DNA from: Cryomorphaceae bacterium 1068
Lineage (GTDB): Bacteria; Bacteroidota; Bacteroidia; Flavobacteriales_D; Cryomorphaceae
Direction of reading: 5' to 3'
Length of the DNA: 64,000 nucleotides
Assembly (NCBI GenBank): GCA_027214385.1
Contig: JAPVXR010000020.1
Span: 1 to 64,000 of the forward strand
The position numbers were made by a program, and so were the translations under genes. The notes beneath the pieces were generated by a model, which saw only the letters and a program-made list of their open reading frames with translations, was not told the DNA's origin and ran no database searches. Shown in pieces: positions 17,532 to 25,290 of the stretch. Position 1 is the stretch's first letter. Each line of letters opens with the position of its first letter.

Positions 17532-18511
17532 AAATCGAGGCAGAACCCTATCGGCTGGAACTGAAAAGACCTTTTAAATTGGCCATTGGCACTCGCAGCC
17601 ATACTGACGTGGTGTACATTCGGCTTACCGCAAATGGCCTTACCACCGTCGGCGAATCTTCGCTGCCGCCTTACCTCGGCGAGAGTGTAGACTCTGTTTT
17701 GGCTTTCGCCAATGGCATTGATCCGGCCAAACTGAATCCCGAAAACTTAGCTGCCTCCAAAGCTTATCTCGATCATTTTGCCGAGGGAAATCTTGCCGCA
17801 AAAGCGGGAGTGGAGATGGCACTTGTTTCCATGGCGGCGCAAATGCAAAACCAAACCGTCGGAGAATTATTGGGCATCGCCGACCGACCCATCGAAACAT
17901 CCTACACCATCGGCATTTCCTCAAAAGCCGAGATGAAGGAGAAGATCGAAGAGGCCACACCTTTCAAGACCCTCAAACTGAAACTCGGCTCAGACGATGA
18001 CATGGAATTACTTCAGAATTTTAGGGAATTGACAAACAAACCTTTTTCGGTGGATGTCAACCAAGGGTGGAGCAATTTGGAAACGGCCATGCCGATCGTC
18101 CGCTTGCTGGAAGAGATGAACTGCCTTTTTATCGAGCAGCCCTTTCACGCCGCAGACATTGCTTCGCATGCCAAGCTCAAGACGGCGCCCGAGCTTCCCA
18201 TCTTTGCCGATGAGTCCGTAAAGCGATTGAAAGACTTGAAAGAGCACGCCGACGCGTTCGATGGAGTAGTGGTAAAGCTGATGAAAAGCACCGGGCCAAT
18301 CGAAGCCGTCGAGATGTTGAAGGAAGCCAAGCGCCTCGGCCTGAAAACCGTGATGGGCTGCATGGCCGAGTCGAGCGTGTCCGTGGCGGTGGCCAGAGCT
18401 ATTGCTCCTCTTGCCGATTACGCTGATTTGGACGGACCGTTTTTGATTAAGAGCGATCCTTACGGTAAAATCTCTTATCGAGATGGCCAAGTGGAATTGG
18501 TTGTGAGTTAG
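17528..18511 (+). CDS. Dipeptide epimerase (L-Ala-D/L-Glu epimerase-like, enolase superfamily)
   Basis: A 327-residue enolase-superfamily protein of the muconate-lactonizing subgroup. Catalytic lysines are Lys150/Lys152 (TLKLKLG) and Lys250 (GVVVKLMKSTG); metal ligands are Asp176 (SVDVNQGW), Glu203 (FIEQPF) and Asp228 (IFADESVK). These are the residues of L-Ala-D/L-Glu epimerases that interconvert murein-derived dipeptides for recycling. It overlaps bshC by ATGA, so the two are co-translated. Exact dipeptide specificity cannot be read from sequence. Confidence 0.9.
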   Translation: MKIEAEPYRLELKRPFKLAIGTRSHTDVVYIRLTANGLTTVGESSLPPYLGESVDSVLAFANGIDPAKLNPENLAASKAYLDHFAEGNLAAKAGVEMALVSMAAQMQNQTVGELLGIADRPIETSYTIGISSKAEMKEKIEEATPFKTLKLKLGSDDDMELLQNFRELTNKPFSVDVNQGWSNLETAMPIVRLLEEMNCLFIEQPFHAADIASHAKLKTAPELPIFADESVKRLKDLKEHADAFDGVVVKLMKSTGPIEAVEMLKEAKRLGLKTVMGCMAESSVSVAVARAIAPLADYADLDGPFLIKSDPYGKISYRDGQVELVVS

Positions 18512-18512
18512 A

Positions 18513-18680
18513 CTAATGCCGATAGCCCTTCCACGTCCCGCCATACCGATAAAACTCTCCCTTGGCATGTTTCGCTTGACATTCCGGACAAACGAAAATC
18601 CATACTTTCCCTTTCCTTGTTTGGATGCGGTACATCACTTCACTTTGATTTGTACAGGTACGGCACTCTTTGATTTTCAC
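18513..18680 (-). CDS. 55-residue zinc-ribbon-like protein
   Basis: A short frame on the minus strand, convergent with the epimerase gene. It begins with GTG at 18680, directly preceded by an in-frame TGA, so no longer start exists. The product begins MKIKECRTCTNQSEVMYRIQ and has two CxxC pairs (Cys6/Cys9 in ECRTC and Cys31/Cys34 in VCPEC), then ends with YRYGGTWKGYRH. The spacing is that of a small treble-clef or zinc ribbon. I recall similar conserved uncharacterised proteins of about 55 residues in marine bacteria, but have no function to assign. The stop codon lies one base beyond the epimerase stop. Confidence 0.75.
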   Translation of the reverse strand: MKIKECRTCTNQSEVMYRIQTRKGKVWIFVCPECQAKHAKGEFYRYGGTWKGYRH

Positions 18681-18721
18681 TCAAGTCAAAACCTTTTTGC
18701 CCACTATTTGGTTCAAGGTTT

Positions 18722-19057
18722 ATGCTAAAGCGAATCATCCGACCGGGAATTGTCCTCCTAATGGGTATTGTCTTCATGGCTCTGAGCAATCCGTCAGAAG
18801 AAAAATTCCTGAACAAAGTGTCTCAGAAATACGGAGCGGTTCATGGAGGAACGAACTTTACGAATGCAGATCTGCTTCAGATGGGCGAAAGCCGCAGGCA
18901 GTCCTATTTTATCTTCAGTACTTACGAGTATGAGTTTGGAACGATCGGAGTGCGGTACGTCGGTTTTTTGTTCAGCGTTTTTCATGTGGAGAGTTACCGC
19001 GAGGAAGACCCGCAAAAGAAAGAGCGAGACGAAGTTTTGGCTGAAGGATTAATGTAG
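18722..19057 (+). CDS. Small membrane-anchored protein, DUF4359-like
   Basis: A 111-residue protein with an N-terminal hydrophobic helix (IVLLMGIVFMALSNPSEEKF) followed by a soluble domain of about 85 residues with aromatic-rich strands (RQSYFIFSTYEYEFGTIGVR, then YVGFLFSVFHVESY). The helix-NPSEE-F layout and a final RYVGFL segment resemble DUF4359. Function is unknown. It starts 42 bp from the divergent zinc-ribbon gene and precedes the first attC-like site. Confidence 0.65.
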   Translation: MLKRIIRPGIVLLMGIVFMALSNPSEEKFLNKVSQKYGAVHGGTNFTNADLLQMGESRRQSYFIFSTYEYEFGTIGVRYVGFLFSVFHVESYREEDPQKKERDEVLAEGLM

Positions 19058-19086
19058 TTAGCTTACTCTGCGGAGCAGGTTATTGC

Positions 19087-19139
19087 GCTACAACGGTTAA
19101 TGTAAAATGCGTTTTAATGCATTTTTACATAGTGTTAGC
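19087..19139. repeat. attC-like imperfect palindrome 1
   Basis: Outer ends are a degenerate GCTA-CA-ACG and GTTAGC (19134-19139). The inner stem TGTAAAATGC (19101-19110) pairs with GCATTTTTACA (19119-19129) leaving one unpaired base, as in integron attC sites. It lies just 3' of the minus-strand esterase gene. Confidence 0.5.
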
Positions 19140-19146
19140 AAGCGTA

Positions 19147-20382
19147 TTATTTTCCTTTTTTCAATTCCTCCAATTTTTGTTTAGTACCATCGACTCCCCC
19201 TAACTCTAACGACTTGGATAAACATTTTATAGCATTTGCTGAATCAGAAATACTGATATAGTAATCTCCGATAGAATCATAACTATTTGGACTGTCAGGG
19301 TAATTTTTTACGTTTAATTCAAAGAAGGGGAATGCTCTTTCAAAATCGTTTCTACCCAAAAACATATAGGCCAACCTGTTAATTTCATATTCCTCAGGGA
19401 GATAAGTATATCCTAGTTTCTCTGAAATAATGTTAAAATGAGACTCAATCAATCCTACTAGTTCTTTGCCCGAAAGTTTTGGTTCAGGAGCGTAGAATTC
19501 GTCCCAATCTTCAAATTTAAACCAAGAAAATAGAAATCTAAGAGCATGATGTTCGGCAACAATAGGAACTGTTCCGTGAGTTTCATCTGGATAATACTTC
19601 CACTTCGAAGCTAACTGATCATTAGATTTAGCCAACTCAGAAAACTCATGAATTGACCTTAAATGAAGTGTAGCAGTTGTCGTATCTTTCAATGCATCTT
19701 CAAAATTCATATCAGTTAATTTGCCATTATTTATTGTGTTTGCAATGGCTACATATAGTGCCTTATTTTCATAATTACCCTCTTTAACTTGAAGTCTTCC
19801 TTCATTTAGTAATTTCTGATTATCCCATCCAAGGCTTGGGTCAATTGCTAAGTAATTATCGAAAAATGTGGAGTGGTTCAATAGGGCATTTACTACAACT
19901 AAACCACCAAGCGAATGTCCAATCAAAGTTCTGTGAGATACTGTAGGATACGTGCTGTCGACATATGGAATCAACTCATTAGTAATAAACTTGGTAAAGT
20001 TCTCAGCACCCCCTGACGAGTTTGAGTCATCCCCAATATGAGAGGTGGATAAATCTCTATATCTATCTGTATTTGGAATAGCCACTATTATCATCTCTGG
20101 TATTAGTCTGCTGATGGCATTGGACCTCATAATTCCATAAACGGATTCAAAATGAAACTCACCATCCAATAAATAGATTACTGGGTATTTTAGTCCGTAT
20201 ATACGTGACTCTGGGACGTGAATCAATACTTCCCTTTCTTCACCTAAGATTTGGGAATATACCTGATCTCGAATGCCTATATTAATCTGATTTGTACTAG
20301 AATCTATGCTGTTATTGGTCTGACCAAAACAAAGGTTCTGATATAAGCTTAATACTATTATCAAATTAATTAATCTCTTCAT
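19147..20382 (-). CDS. Secreted esterase with C-terminal TPR-like region
   Basis: A 411-residue protein with a signal peptide (MKRLINLIIVLSLYQNLCFG then Q). Residues about 30-290 form an alpha/beta hydrolase of the putative esterase family (Fes/IroE/EstD type): KYPVIYLLDGEFHF, nucleophile elbow TLIGHSLGGLV, acidic region LAIDPSLGWDNQ, and a catalytic histidine likely in PDETHGTVP. The C-terminal 100 residues look like tetratricopeptide helices (NPD-type spacing: FERAFPFFELNVKNYPDSPN, then SYDSIGDYY). Substrate is unknown. The gene is AT-rich compared with the flanking core genes and is bounded on both sides by attC-like sites. Confidence 0.82.
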   Translation of the reverse strand: MKRLINLIIVLSLYQNLCFGQTNNSIDSSTNQINIGIRDQVYSQILGEEREVLIHVPESRIYGLKYPVIYLLDGEFHFESVYGIMRSNAISRLIPEMIIVAIPNTDRYRDLSTSHIGDDSNSSGGAENFTKFITNELIPYVDSTYPTVSHRTLIGHSLGGLVVVNALLNHSTFFDNYLAIDPSLGWDNQKLLNEGRLQVKEGNYENKALYVAIANTINNGKLTDMNFEDALKDTTTATLHLRSIHEFSELAKSNDQLASKWKYYPDETHGTVPIVAEHHALRFLFSWFKFEDWDEFYAPEPKLSGKELVGLIESHFNIISEKLGYTYLPEEYEINRLAYMFLGRNDFERAFPFFELNVKNYPDSPNSYDSIGDYYISISDSANAIKCLSKSLELGGVDGTKQKLEELKKGK

Positions 20383-20402
20383 TTTAATTTTCTTTTATGC
20401 TT

Positions 20403-20467
20403 GCTAACGCTCAGGGTAAGATGTCGTAAGCGACGATAGGAAGCTCTGCATTTTACTCAATGTTGGC
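20403..20467. repeat. attC-like imperfect palindrome 2
   Basis: Outer ends GCTAAC (20403-20408) and GTTGGC (20462-20467). The arm GGGTAAGATG pairs with CATTTTACTC around a spacer that itself contains a GTCG-TAAG-CGAC hairpin (20423-20434). It lies between two minus-strand orphan genes. Confidence 0.6.
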
Positions 20468-20476
20468 GTGTCGTCT

Positions 20477-21271
20477 TTATTTTTTGCTTAGCACGTCTAT
20501 CATCGGATAATAAAATTCTACCACAACTATTCGTTTTATGAAAGAGTCTGACAAGTCCACCTCGGTTTCATTGAATTCGATTAATGAAGGAACTAAAACA
20601 CACGGTGAAAGAGCTATTTGAATTTGAGCTTCAGAATAACTCTTCACATACGAACTATCTTCTGAATATTTCATCAACGCGTAAATGAAATCCCCATACT
20701 CGTTATAGTAAAGTGAATTTTTTCTCATCTCTCTTTTAGCCTTCATGGATTTAAGCAAGGTGTCATAATCATACCCCTGCATCCTTGAGAACCATTCCGC
20801 TTCTTCCATAAGAATGGAATCACTGCGAAGAGTTACAGGAGAAAATGTATCTGGGAAGAAATACATTATGCTTGTGTCAAGCAATTCGGTGAGGTCATTT
20901 TTGGGGTAATACTCTTCATAACCGTACAACCAAAGTTCTCTCCTTAAACCTGAGTTTTCAAATAAGTCGACTATTCGACTATTATCTTCTGTATTAAACT
21001 GCCAAGGCCAATTTGCACCAAAGTTCAGTCCATCACGGCAAGCAGAATCAAGCTCCAATAAAAAAGAGAACGCTCGTTCGGAGTAGGTCTTTTGATTTGG
21101 GTAATTCACTGTTAAGAACTCTTCAAATGACACCACCGCTTCGTCGAGTGCTTTGGATTTTTCTACCCCAAGAGTTTCATTGAAAGCCTTTAGTCCATTC
21201 TTTTCCAATGGCTGATTTTCAGGGGAGCAACCTACGACGACAATCATTAAGAAGAGAGCTAATTTTCTCAT
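20477..21271 (-). CDS. Lipoprotein of unknown function
   Basis: A 264-residue protein with a lipoprotein signal (MRKLALFLMIVVVGCSPEN, lipobox cysteine 15). The mature part is acidic and rich in aromatic residues (for example FGANWPWQFN and ELWLYGYEEYYPK) with no recognisable catalytic motif. It sits alone between attC-like sites 2 and 3 and has the AT-rich composition of the neighbouring cassette-like genes. No function is proposed. Confidence 0.7.
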   Translation of the reverse strand: MRKLALFLMIVVVGCSPENQPLEKNGLKAFNETLGVEKSKALDEAVVSFEEFLTVNYPNQKTYSERAFSFLLELDSACRDGLNFGANWPWQFNTEDNSRIVDLFENSGLRRELWLYGYEEYYPKNDLTELLDTSIMYFFPDTFSPVTLRSDSILMEEAEWFSRMQGYDYDTLLKSMKAKREMRKNSLYYNEYGDFIYALMKYSEDSSYVKSYSEAQIQIALSPCVLVPSLIEFNETEVDLSDSFIKRIVVVEFYYPMIDVLSKK

Positions 21272-21287
21272 ATCTGTTTTAATGCAC

Positions 21288-21337
21288 GCTAACGTCTAGT
21301 ATAAGCTGCGTTTTTATGCAGTTTATACATTGTTAGC
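21288..21337. repeat. attC-like imperfect palindrome 3 (best example)
   Basis: Ends GCTAAC (21288-21293) and GTTAGC (21332-21337) are exact complements. AGTATAAGCTGC (21298-21309) pairs with GCAGTTTATACA (21318-21329) around an AT loop. Total 50 bp. The box-spacer-stem layout is that of attC, although the outer 6-mer differs from the class 1 consensus GTTRRRY at two positions. Confidence 0.65.
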
Positions 21338-21345
21338 TACTGGTT

Positions 21346-21741
21346 TTACTTTGTTTTGTTTTCCTTCCTAATCAAACTTAACCCAATTAAGCCAATAGTT
21401 AATTCTAAAACCAAGTAAACAATCAATAGCCAATGTGCAACTCCATCCAGAATAAGGCTTAATACTCTCCCAGCTGCCAAGCCTAGCATAAATACAACCA
21501 AACAATACATCGCAGGCATTCTCAATTTGGTACTAGAAACTCCTAGAAACCAAATAATTATTTGTCCAAAATACAACCCCATTACAGCTCTCATGATGTG
21601 TTTTAGATTTACGTTTTCGACATCAAATCCATAAAGAGGGGTTAATGTTTTTTCTGGCATAAAACCATATCCTAAAGCAATCGGAATTAATCCAATACCA
21701 GCTAAAATTAAAAGCGATTTTTGAGCTTTTTCTAGTGTCAT
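21346..21741 (-). CDS. Four-helix membrane protein, DUF4345-like
   Basis: A 131-residue protein with four predicted membrane helices (about residues 8-27, 47-67, 75-97 and 103-123). The first loop GFMPEKTLTPLYGFDVENVN and the HIMRAVMGLYFG motif match DUF4345 membrane proteins. Function is unknown. Its coding strand and AT-rich composition follow the two preceding orphan genes. Upstream of its start there is only a GTTAGC half-site (complement of 21777-21782), which would suit the first position of a cassette array. Confidence 0.75.
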   Translation of the reverse strand: MTLEKAQKSLLILAGIGLIPIALGYGFMPEKTLTPLYGFDVENVNLKHIMRAVMGLYFGQIIIWFLGVSSTKLRMPAMYCLVVFMLGLAAGRVLSLILDGVAHWLLIVYLVLELTIGLIGLSLIRKENKTK

Positions 21742-21787
21742 TGTATTTAAAATTTAGTTGTTTGATTTAGCTTGTAGCTAACAAGCA

Positions 21788-21847
21788 AATATCACACACT
21801 AGTGTGCTTTTACCCCTAATATTGACGAATATAACACACTAGTGTGT
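21788..21847. repeat. Two direct copies of a palindromic box upstream of the DUF4345 gene
   Basis: CACACTAGTGTG occurs at 21795-21806 and 21835-21846, within a longer direct repeat AATAT(C/A)ACACACTAGTGTG. Centres are 40 bp apart, close to four helical turns. The arrangement is that of a paired operator. The interval 21742-22035 otherwise contains only the half-site GCTAAC at 21777-21782 and no gene I can support. Confidence 0.55.
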
Positions 21848-22035
21848 CTTATCCGGCTTTTGGGTTGACGGGTGCCTGCCTCCGATTGTGTATTTTTTGA
21901 ATTGCACACAAAATAGAAAATCTTCTCTGAGACGGGGCCAATGTGCGGCTTATTTTGAAGTACGGATCTACGGGATTGAACTTCGTCCGGCGACGCTGAG
22001 TAATAACCCTGTGGCATCTATCCCCAAATTGATCT

Positions 22036-23019
22036 TTATAGGTCAATCCTATAAGATACTCTGCTTTCCTCGACGTGCAAGTCGGGTACCGTGCCATACT
22101 TTGTAAATACCTCATTGCGTTTCTCTTTCTCATTCCATATCTCATCCGATTCAGACAGCATTGCCTTATTCTTGTTTCGGCTGTACTCACTCCAGCCGCC
22201 TACATACAGTGCAGGAGGCTCAAAGCGCGCCGACTCCAAAGCCAGGATAAGGTGACAGGCCGTAACACCCGAGCCGCAGCAAACCATAGGACTGCAATCC
22301 CAAAGAAAATCCTCGTACTTCTCCCTTATTTCAGCAGTAGGCAGCATCATGCCCTGTTCGTTCATAGTATCCGTGTAGGGAGTATTGATAGCATAAGAAA
22401 TACTGCCGGCTACCAAATCTATCGGTTCTGACTGTCCCCTGTAGCGGTGGTCTTCCCGTGCGTCCATGATCACATTGTATTTCATCTTATACCAGCTCTT
22501 ATCAGCCTCCCGTTCCTTCTGCATGGTGCGCACATCGGCCATAGTGGCTGTGGGCCATTGCCATTCTTTGGCGGGGTAGGGCGGGGCAGGTTCAAAGCGG
22601 GGTGCAGTGCTGCTCATGGGTATATTCTCCCTTTCGGCGGCTTGGAGGCCACCGTTGAGCACCTGCACGCGCCTATGACCGATGGAGCGCAGCATCCACC
22701 AAAAGCGGGCCGCGGCATTGGCTCCGCCCTGATCGTCGTAGACCACCACGCGCGATTGAGGCGTAATGCCCAACCGACCCAATACCTTGCCAAAAGCGCG
22801 TGGCGTGGGCAGGGGATGCCGACCTCCTTTGGAGAGGTCTTTCTTTATATCGGATAGTTCATACTCCAAGTCCACGTAGCGAGCTCCTTTGATGTGTTTC
22901 TGTTCGTAGGCTTCTTTGGGGTCCTTGCCGCCACGGGCATCTATCAGTACTATGCTTCTGCGGCCTACATGCGGTGCCAACTCAGCGGCTGAGATAAGGG
23001 TGTGTCGTTTTGGTTTCAT
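22036..23019 (-). CDS. Sulfurtransferase with two rhodanese domains
   Basis: A 327-residue protein with tandem rhodanese domains (about 8-130 and 160-280). The catalytic cysteine is Cys248 in VCCGSGVTACH, the CGSGVT loop of thiosulfate/mercaptopyruvate sulfurtransferases; the N-terminal domain is inactive, as usual. About 45 residues follow the normal end of the family (LYVGGWSEYS), a lysine- and glutamate-rich tail of uncertain origin. I start at the ATG at 23019. Base composition is clearly more GC-rich than the surrounding cassette-like genes, so it has a different history from them. Confidence 0.88.
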   Translation of the reverse strand: MKPKRHTLISAAELAPHVGRRSIVLIDARGGKDPKEAYEQKHIKGARYVDLEYELSDIKKDLSKGGRHPLPTPRAFGKVLGRLGITPQSRVVVYDDQGGANAAARFWWMLRSIGHRRVQVLNGGLQAAERENIPMSSTAPRFEPAPPYPAKEWQWPTATMADVRTMQKEREADKSWYKMKYNVIMDAREDHRYRGQSEPIDLVAGSISYAINTPYTDTMNEQGMMLPTAEIREKYEDFLWDCSPMVCCGSGVTACHLILALESARFEPPALYVGGWSEYSRNKNKAMLSESDEIWNEKEKRNEVFTKYGTVPDLHVEESRVSYRIDL

Positions 23020-23144
23020 GACAAAAAAGGTTTTAAGGTTATGCTGACACACAAGATATACATAAAATGGAAAAACCGGAGAGATGACTTCCTGCTACTT
23101 TGGGTTCGGGAACCTAAGGTAATCAGGTGGAAATAAATCGGGTA

Positions 23145-23225
23145 CCGCAGGATTGCAAATCCTGAGGAGCTAGATTATGGTTTGCGGTGCCTGTTCTTGC
23201 CGCAGGGTCGCAGACCCAGCGGAGC
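23145..23225. repeat. Two copies of a stem-loop repeat with compensatory changes
   Basis: Copies at 23145-23170 and 23200-23225 share CCGCAGG...GGAGC. Their stems are GGATT-GCA-AATCC and GGGTC-GCA-GACCC: both arms changed together so pairing is kept. This looks like a REP-type palindromic repeat. Confidence 0.55.
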
Positions 23226-23241
23226 AGAGGTAATCACCCCC

Positions 23242-23320
23242 TCAAACCTCAGGGTTTTACCCCCTGAAACAACAGGAATTTTCCTCTCAAAATACAGGAA
23301 ATCTCCTGTAGAGGGTTTGA
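23242..23320. repeat. Nested hairpins in the intergenic region before the TIR operon
   Basis: An outer stem (TCAAACCTC 23242-23250 with GAGGGTTTGA 23311-23320, one bulge) encloses three small hairpins: CAGGG/CCCTG, AGGAA/TTCCT and TACAGGA/TCCTGTA (23293-23299 with 23304-23310, perfect 7 bp). A folded RNA or a DNA structural element is possible. Apart from this and neighbouring repeats, 23020-23537 carries no gene. Confidence 0.4.
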
Positions 23321-23421
23321 AAGACAAGGGGTATCTTGGGAGCAGACTTTTGAGTCGTTAACCACGTAAATGGGAAATGGCCATAAGGCTATACAAGACA
23401 GAAGGGGGATATACGCAATAG

Positions 23422-23475
23422 GTCTATTCTTCTATTCATATTATCCCTCTTATAGGAGGGGTGTAATGAATAGAC
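23422..23475 (+). promoter_or_regulatory. Hairpin upstream of the TIR operon
   Basis: GTCTATTC (23422-23429) pairs with GAATAGAC (23468-23475), with an inner CCCTC/GAGGG stem (23445-23449 with 23456-23460). It ends 62 bp before the TIR start codon and could be an operator, leader structure or terminator of unknown transcript. No clear promoter box was found. Confidence 0.35.
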
Positions 23476-23537
23476 TGCTTTAGTTTTGGTTGTATGCAGT
23501 TAATGGGGGTGATTTGAAAACAAAAAAAAGAAAATAA

Positions 23538-23936
23538 ATGGCAAAAAAGAAAGTATTTATAAGCTACGATTACGACAATGATAGACATTTTAAGAACCTG
23601 TTATTGGCTTGGGATGGAAATCGACAGTTTGATTTTTCAATTAGCGATCACTCTGCTGATGTATCAATCAATAGTACTAGGGCAACAACCATTAAGGCGG
23701 TTTTGAGTAGAAAAATTAATGAATGCTCCAGATTCTTAATAATTGTAGGTAAAAGTACCTACAGAAGCAATTGGGTTAATTGGGAAATTGAAAAAGCTCA
23801 TTCGCTCGGTAAAAAAATAATTGCTGTAAAAACCGATCGCTCAAACACAACTCCTTTAGGGTTATATGGTATAGGTGTTAGTTGGGCTATGTCATTTACA
23901 CATTTATCTATTACCAACGCTATAAATAATGCCTGA
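23538..23936 (+). CDS. ThsB-like TIR domain protein (candidate anti-phage sensor)
   Basis: A 132-residue single-domain protein of the TIR-like DUF1863/ThsB family. It opens with KKKVFISYDYDND (beta-A and the family Ser/Asp motif), has a second strand around residue 65 (RFLIIVGKST), the SNWVNWEIEKA helix with Glu83 at the catalytic position of TIR NADases, and KKIIAVKTD. In Thoeris systems ThsB senses phage and makes an NAD-derived cyclic signal. No ThsA is adjacent; instead the next gene overlaps by 8 bp (stop TGA inside ATGCCTGA), so the partner is made in step. The pair is AT-rich and sits among cassette-like and repeat elements. Confidence 0.85.
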   Translation: MAKKKVFISYDYDNDRHFKNLLLAWDGNRQFDFSISDHSADVSINSTRATTIKAVLSRKINECSRFLIIVGKSTYRSNWVNWEIEKAHSLGKKIIAVKTDRSNTTPLGLYGIGVSWAMSFTHLSITNAINNA

Positions 23937-25161
23937 TTACGCGGAAAAAACTTGCTTTGTTATAATGGGCTATGGTCCTAAAAAGGACTATGAGAGTGGG
24001 CGTACCTTAGACCTTGATAAAACTTTTGAAAACTTGATAAAACCCGTTTTCGATAATCTGAAAATCAAATGTTTTCGGGCAAAAGATATTCGACATACAG
24101 GTGTTATTGATGTTCCAATGTATGAATGGATATATAAGGCTGATATTGTCGTAGCTGATTTGTCCACCCTAAATGCAAACGCATTGTATGAGTTAGGAGT
24201 GAGACATGCCTTGAAGCCATATACAACTATTGTTATTTCAGAAGACCAATGTAAATATCCTTTTGATGTGAACCATACAGTAATCGAACCATATGAACAC
24301 CTTGGTAAAGATATTGGAGTGACAGAATCTAAAAGGTTTAAAAGAGAACTTAAGAAAAAAGTCAAATCAATACTTGAAGATGAAAGAAAAGATAGTCCGG
24401 TTTACACTTATCTGCCAGATTTAGAGCCACCTCAACTTAAGGGTGCAACAAAGCCAGTCCTTAAGGAGAGAACCAATGCTGAACCGACTCTCTCAGAATT
24501 GATTCAAGACGCAGAAAAAGCAAAGAACAATAACGAATTCAAGATAGCTCAAGAGCTATATAAAATATGTTTGCGATTTGAAGAAAACAATAGATTCTTA
24601 ATACAGCGCTTGGCTTTGGTCACCTATAAATCCAAAAGTCCAAACCCAAAACAAGCATTAATTAATGCAGCAAAAATATTAGAACCATTGAACCCTGAAG
24701 ATACGACTGACATTGAGACACTTGGGTTGTCAGGTGCAATTGATAAAAGACTATTCGAAGAAACAGGTGATATTTCTTTTCTGAAAAGTTCAATTAAATT
24801 CTACGAAAAGGGATTTCATATTAATGATGACTATTATAACGGAATTAACTTAGCCTATCTATTCAATGTTTTATCCAAACATTCTTCTGACCAAAAAGTA
24901 GCTGACTCCTATTTCGTTCAGGCAAGAATTGTAAGAGAAAAAGTAATTGAGATTTGCAATGAGCTAATTGCTGATAAAGACTTTAAAACAAGAGAAGACA
25001 AACATTGGATTTATCAGAGTCTAGCGCAAGCGTATTTAGGATTAGGTGAAGAAGAGAAAATAAAAGGTATTGAAAAGGAAATTAAAGAATATTCAGAAGG
25101 GCAATTTGATATGGATACATTCTTAGAGCAGAATAGAAAATTGATTAATCTAATAAGCTAA
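23929..25161 (+). CDS. Nucleoside-deoxyribosyltransferase-like domain plus TPR (DUF4071/TRAF-binding-like) partner of the TIR protein
   Basis: A 410-residue protein. Residues 7-145 form a Rossmann-like NDT/TIR-related domain: CFVIMGYG, DLDKTFENLIKPVF, ADIVVADLSTLNANALYELG with Glu88 at the position of the deoxyribosyltransferase nucleophile. Residues about 185-410 are helical repeats of the DUF4071 (MAP3K TRAF-binding-like) type found fused to such domains. Coupled translation with a ThsB-like TIR suggests an effector or sensor of a two-gene immune module. Whether the N-terminal domain degrades a nucleotide or binds a signal is open. It is not a known ThsA (no SLOG or SIR2 motif). Confidence 0.75.
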   Translation: MPDYAEKTCFVIMGYGPKKDYESGRTLDLDKTFENLIKPVFDNLKIKCFRAKDIRHTGVIDVPMYEWIYKADIVVADLSTLNANALYELGVRHALKPYTTIVISEDQCKYPFDVNHTVIEPYEHLGKDIGVTESKRFKRELKKKVKSILEDERKDSPVYTYLPDLEPPQLKGATKPVLKERTNAEPTLSELIQDAEKAKNNNEFKIAQELYKICLRFEENNRFLIQRLALVTYKSKSPNPKQALINAAKILEPLNPEDTTDIETLGLSGAIDKRLFEETGDISFLKSSIKFYEKGFHINDDYYNGINLAYLFNVLSKHSSDQKVADSYFVQARIVREKVIEICNELIADKDFKTREDKHWIYQSLAQAYLGLGEEEKIKGIEKEIKEYSEGQFDMDTFLEQNRKLINLIS

Positions 25162-25290
25162 AAACTACCACTGCCAACAGGGTTTGGAAACCTTTGGTAT
25201 CTACCCCAAATTGACCTTCCACGACAATTAAAAGTTAAAAAACCACCTGTCATTTCCGGGGAAGCTATGGGTTCTTTTATGCTGATGTAT

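Noticed and set aside
21799-22190. Small minus-strand frames of 72 and 113 residues
   Set aside because: They overlap the 3' end of the sulfurtransferase in another frame or lie in the repeat region, and have no recognisable features.
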